A stretch of 64,000 nt of DNA from Peribacillus tepidiphilus (GTDB taxonomy: Bacteria > Bacillota > Bacilli > Bacillales > DSM-1321): assembly GCF_009466385.1 (NCBI RefSeq), contig NZ_WIAQ01000002.1, positions 185,678-249,677 on the forward strand, in the 5' to 3' direction. Under the pieces are notes generated by a model, which made no database searches, was not told the origin of the DNA, and was given only the letters and a program-made list of their open reading frames with translations. Shown piece after piece: positions 60,973 to 64,000 of this stretch. Made by a program: the position numbers and the translations under genes. Position 1 is the stretch's first letter. Each line of letters starts with the position of its first letter.

Positions 60973-61908
60973 ATGAAATGGTCAGAAATTGCTATCCATA
61001 CAACCAACGAAGCCGTTGAACCAATATCCAATATTCTTCATGAAGCAGGAGCAAGTGGGGTTGTTATTGAAGATCCTCTTGAATTGGTGAAAGAAAGAAG
61101 AGATGAATTCGGTGAGATCTATCAATTGGACCCTAATGATTATCCAGAAGAAGGGGTTATTATTAAGGCATATCTTCCAGTAACAAGCTTTCTTGGAGAA
61201 ACGGTTGAAGGCATAAAAGAAGCCATCAACAATCTAATCCTTTATGATATTGATTTAGGGTTAAATTCAGTGACAATCAGTGAAGTCAATGAAGAGGAAT
61301 GGGCAACAGCCTGGAAGAAATATTACCATCCGGTAAAAATTTCGGAAAAATTTACGATCGTACCTACTTGGGAAGAGTATGAACCTCATAGCGATGAAAT
61401 TATTATTGAACTTGACCCAGGTATGGCATTTGGTACAGGAACACACCCGACTACGGTGATGTGCATTCAGGCATTAGAGAAAACTGTCCAACCTGGTGAC
61501 ACAGTGGTTGATGTTGGAACTGGTTCAGGTGTATTAAGTATCGCAGCTGCGAAACTAAATGCTAAATCTGTTCTGGCTCTAGACTTAGATGAAATCGCCG
61601 TTAAATCAGCTAAATTAAATGCTAAACTGAACAAAGTGCATGAAGTTGTAACTGTCAGACAAGGAAATCTGTTGGACGGCATTCAAGATTCTGCAGATGT
61701 CATCGTAGCGAATATCCTTGCAGAAGTAATCGTTCGTTTTACAAATGATGCAGCAAAAATCGTGAAGCCTGGTGGATATTTTATCACTTCTGGAATCATT
61801 CAACAGAAGAAACAAGAAGTCAAGGAGTCATTACTCGCTGCTGGTTTTATTATTGAAGAGACTCTATCAATGGAAGATTGGATTGCTTTTATTGCAAAAA
61901 AACAGTAA
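60973..61908 (+). CDS. prmA: Ribosomal protein L11 methyltransferase
   Basis: This 311-residue protein starts [20 protein letters not shown] (N-terminal substrate domain). It has the PrmA hallmark [17 protein letters not shown] motif [15 protein letters not shown] and [10 protein letters not shown]. It trimethylates L11. It lies between dnaJ and rsmE in the usual order. Confidence 0.96.
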   Translation: MKWSEIAIHTTNEAVEPISNILHEAGASGVVIEDPLELVKERRDEFGEIYQLDPNDYPEEGVIIKAYLPVTSFLGETVEGIKEAINNLILYDIDLGLNSVTISEVNEEEWATAWKKYYHPVKISEKFTIVPTWEEYEPHSDEIIIELDPGMAFGTGTHPTTVMCIQALEKTVQPGDTVVDVGTGSGVLSIAAAKLNAKSVLALDLDEIAVKSAKLNAKLNKVHEVVTVRQGNLLDGIQDSADVIVANILAEVIVRFTNDAAKIVKPGGYFITSGIIQQKKQEVKESLLAAGFIIEETLSMEDWIAFIAKKQ

Positions 61909-61923
61909 AAGATGAAGATGTTT

Positions 61924-61982
61924 AAAAAGCGCATGACCCATCAAAGGTCGAGGTTTGCGCTTTTTTTTCCTTATTGTATAAT
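61924..61982 (+). terminator. Terminator after prmA overlapping a promoter for rsmE
   Basis: AAAAAGCGCA (61924-61933) pairs with TGCGCTTTTT (61956-61965). TTGCGC (61955-61960), 16 bp and TATAAT (61977-61982) could start new transcription for rsmE-mtaB. Confidence 0.65.
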
Positions 61983-62044
61983 GGTTTGCAGGAATTACAA
62001 GATTGGGATAGTGTTTTTAATGCCCTATGAAAGCGGGTGAAGTT

Positions 62045-62797
62045 GTGCAGCGCTATTTTGTTAGTGATGAAAATCTAAGCGGAAATACAATAACGATAAA
62101 AGGCGATGATGTCCATCACATTTCTAAAGTAATGAGAATGACTCCTGGTGCTACGATCTTATGTGTATCGGAATCAGGAAAAACAGCTGTAACTAAGATT
62201 CAAGAAATTACCAATGAAACAGTGAGCGGAACCGTTATAGAATGGATAGATGAAAAAAAAGAGTTGCCCTTAAAGGTGGCGATAGCGAGTGGTTTACCAA
62301 AGGGAGATAAGCTAGAGTACATTGTACAGAAGGGTACGGAGTTAGGTGCACATGAGTTTATCCCTTTTATTGCAAGCCGTTCGATCGTAAAATGGGATGA
62401 AAAAAAATCTTCCAAAAAGATTGAACGACTGCAAAAAATTGCCAAGGAAGCCGCTGAGCAGTCGCATAGGGTCGTTATACCCACAGTTTGTGCCCCTTAC
62501 AAAATTAGAGAGCTGATTTCTTACGCTCAGAAATTTGATCATAAAATTGTTGCATATGAAGAAGATGCTAAAGCTGGAGAGTCCTCTACTTTGGCAAAAA
62601 TATTTACATTAGCTAATGCAGGTGACAGTATAGTATTTGTGTTTGGTCCTGAAGGTGGTTTTACACCGGATGAAATCGAACAGTTAAAAGATCATGGTTT
62701 TATTTCTTGTGGATTAGGACCGAGGATTTTACGAACGGAAACAGCCCCTATGTATGCACTGGCCGCTGTTTCCTATCATTTTGAATTATTGAGGTGA
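62045..62797 (+). CDS. rsmE: 16S rRNA m3U1498 methyltransferase
   Basis: The GTG at 62045 (MQRYFVSDENLSGNTITIKG) is chosen because GGGTGA precedes it and homologues start MQRYF; ATG 62027 would overlap this site. The 250-residue SPOUT protein has VHHISKVMRM, the KGTELG motif, AAEQSHRVVIP and GPEGGFTPDEI. It methylates U1498 in the 30S decoding region. Confidence 0.93.
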   Translation: MQRYFVSDENLSGNTITIKGDDVHHISKVMRMTPGATILCVSESGKTAVTKIQEITNETVSGTVIEWIDEKKELPLKVAIASGLPKGDKLEYIVQKGTELGAHEFIPFIASRSIVKWDEKKSSKKIERLQKIAKEAAEQSHRVVIPTVCAPYKIRELISYAQKFDHKIVAYEEDAKAGESSTLAKIFTLANAGDSIVFVFGPEGGFTPDEIEQLKDHGFISCGLGPRILRTETAPMYALAAVSYHFELLR

Positions 62798-62802
62798 AAA
62801 AA

Positions 62803-64000
62803 ATGGCAACTGTTGCTTTTCATACTTTAGGCTGCAAAGTCAATCATTATGAAACAGAAGCAATTTGGCAGCTTTTTAAAGCTGAAGGCTATGAACGTGT
62901 AGATTTTGAGGCAACATCAGATGTATATGTAATCAATACATGTACTGTAACGAATACAGGTGACAAAAAAAGCCGTCAGGTCATTCGCCGAGCTATTCGA
63001 AAAAATCCGGATGCTGTTATTTGTGTTACAGGATGTTATGCACAAACTTCTCCTGCAGAAATTTTGGCTATTCCAGGTGTTGATATCGTAGTCGGAACAC
63101 AAGATCGAAATAAGTTGTTAGACTACATTAAACAATATCAAAATGAGAGAAAGCCAATTAATGGTGTCGGGAACATCATGAAAACGAGAGTGTATGAAGA
63201 GCTTGATGTACCTGCATTTACGGACCGTACAAGAGCGTCCTTGAAAATTCAGGAAGGATGTAATAACTTCTGTACCTTCTGTATTATTCCTTGGGCTCGC
63301 GGCTTGATGCGATCACGAGATCCGAAAGAAGTTATTCGTCAGGCACAGCAGCTAGTTGATGCGGGTTATAAAGAGATCGTACTGACTGGAATCCATACTG
63401 GCGGATATGGGGAAGACATGAAGGATTATAACCTTGCCATGCTGCTCCGCGATTTGGACGAACAGGTAAAAGGTCTAAAGAGAATTCGTATTTCATCGAT
63501 TGAAGCAAGCCAAATAACTGACGAGGTTATAGATGTGCTGCGCAGCTCTGATAAAGTTGTAAGACATCTTCACATTCCTTTGCAATCAGGATCTAATTCT
63601 GTGTTAAAGAGAATGAGAAGAAAATATACAATGGAGTTTTTTGGCGAAAGATTAAATAAATTGAAAGAAGCACTTCCAGGTCTTGCTGTAACTTCTGATG
63701 TGATTGTTGGTTTTCCTGGTGAAACAGAAGAAGAATTTATGGAAACGTATGATTTCATCCGAGAACATAAATTCTCTGAGCTTCATGTATTCCCGTATTC
63801 AAAACGTACAGGAACACCAGCTGCAAGAATGGAAAATCAAGTGGACGAAGAGATCAAAAATGAACGTGTACATCGTCTAATTGCTCTCTCTGACCAGCTT
63901 GCAAAGGAATACGCTTCTCAGTTTGAAGGGGAAGTCTTAGAAGTTATACCGGAAGAACGTTTTAATCCGGAAGAAAATAATGACCTCTATGTTGGGTATA
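62803..64000 (+). CDS. mtaB: tRNA t6A37 methylthiotransferase MtaB (partial, runs off right edge)
   Basis: The ATG at 62803 follows GAGGTGAAAAAA. About 399 codons are visible. It has the N-terminal MTTase domain with LGCKVNHYET, NTCTVT and GCYAQ (three Cys of the auxiliary cluster), the radical SAM CNNFCTFCIIP, then a TRAM-side region beginning at the edge. It makes ms2t6A in tRNA. It is YqeV in B. subtilis, the last gene of the dnaK operon there. Confidence 0.95.
   Translation, partial: MATVAFHTLGCKVNHYETEAIWQLFKAEGYERVDFEATSDVYVINTCTVTNTGDKKSRQVIRRAIRKNPDAVICVTGCYAQTSPAEILAIPGVDIVVGTQDRNKLLDYIKQYQNERKPINGVGNIMKTRVYEELDVPAFTDRTRASLKIQEGCNNFCTFCIIPWARGLMRSRDPKEVIRQAQQLVDAGYKEIVLTGIHTGGYGEDMKDYNLAMLLRDLDEQVKGLKRIRISSIEASQITDEVIDVLRSSDKVVRHLHIPLQSGSNSVLKRMRRKYTMEFFGERLNKLKEALPGLAVTSDVIVGFPGETEEEFMETYDFIREHKFSELHVFPYSKRTGTPAARMENQVDEEIKNERVHRLIALSDQLAKEYASQFEGEVLEVIPEERFNPEENNDLYVGY

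Overview
The window reads as a spore-forming, naturally competent member of the Bacillaceae (low-GC Firmicute). The right part carries the conserved block sda-yqeG-yqeH-aroE-yhbY-nadD-yqeK-rsfS-yqeM, comER, comEABC, yqzM, holA, rpsT, gpr, spoIIP, yqxA, lepA, hemW, hrcA-grpE-dnaK-dnaJ-prmA-rsmE-mtaB, in an order close to that of Bacillus subtilis. Shine-Dalgarno sequences are strong and GTG/TTG starts are frequent. The species cannot be named from the sequence alone.

Positions 1 to about 34,970 are a siphovirus-type prophage. In order it holds: the end of a leftward repressor with a divergent early promoter and operators (1-238); an early operon of small regulators and zinc-ribbon proteins (239-2828); a replication module with initiator, an apparent intragenic origin and a DnaC-type loader (2833-4887); small unknown genes (4904-7501); an antirepressor, an ArpU-type regulator and a small tyrosine recombinase (7675-9680); accessory genes (9768-11797); HNH, a possible cos site and the terminase subunits (11841-14281); portal, protease, capsid and connectors (14297-19129); tail tube, frameshifted tail chaperones, tape measure, Dit, Tal and fibre (19129-28948); a two-gene zinc-ribbon/HEPN-like cargo cassette (29051-30105); holin and amidase (30186-31288); and a right-end module with HTH plus membrane protein, an FtsK-like ATPase and a replication-relaxation protein (31305-34885).

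The prophage ends inside sigK. The last 98 codons of the mother-cell sigma factor K gene (34974-35270) lack their 5' part and begin right after phage DNA. This is the arrangement of the B. subtilis skin element, where excision during sporulation restores sigK. The other half of sigK and the expected large serine recombinase would lie left of the window. Unlike skin, this element shows a full set of packaging, head, tail and lysis genes.

Positions 35,271-64,000 are core chromosome. A palindromic MITE-like repeat lies between two identical terminators just after sigK. Next come phospholipid synthesis (pssA/psd), the sporulation checkpoint gene sda with a cluster of DnaA boxes, ribosome-assembly and NAD genes, late competence genes, sporulation genes and the CIRCE-controlled chaperone operon. 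mtaB runs off the right edge.

Signals outside standard gene annotation that deserve most attention: the sigK disruption; two copies of a terminator-bearing RNA leader bracketing the antirepressor; five 22-bp iterons inside the initiator gene; the cargo cassette between 17-bp direct repeats; a highly structured element at 2121-2214; three TGGCAG boxes at 11-bp spacing before the late genes; and a single minus-strand gene bracketed by 15-bp inverted repeats. All coordinates and translations were worked out by eye, and no database search was possible.
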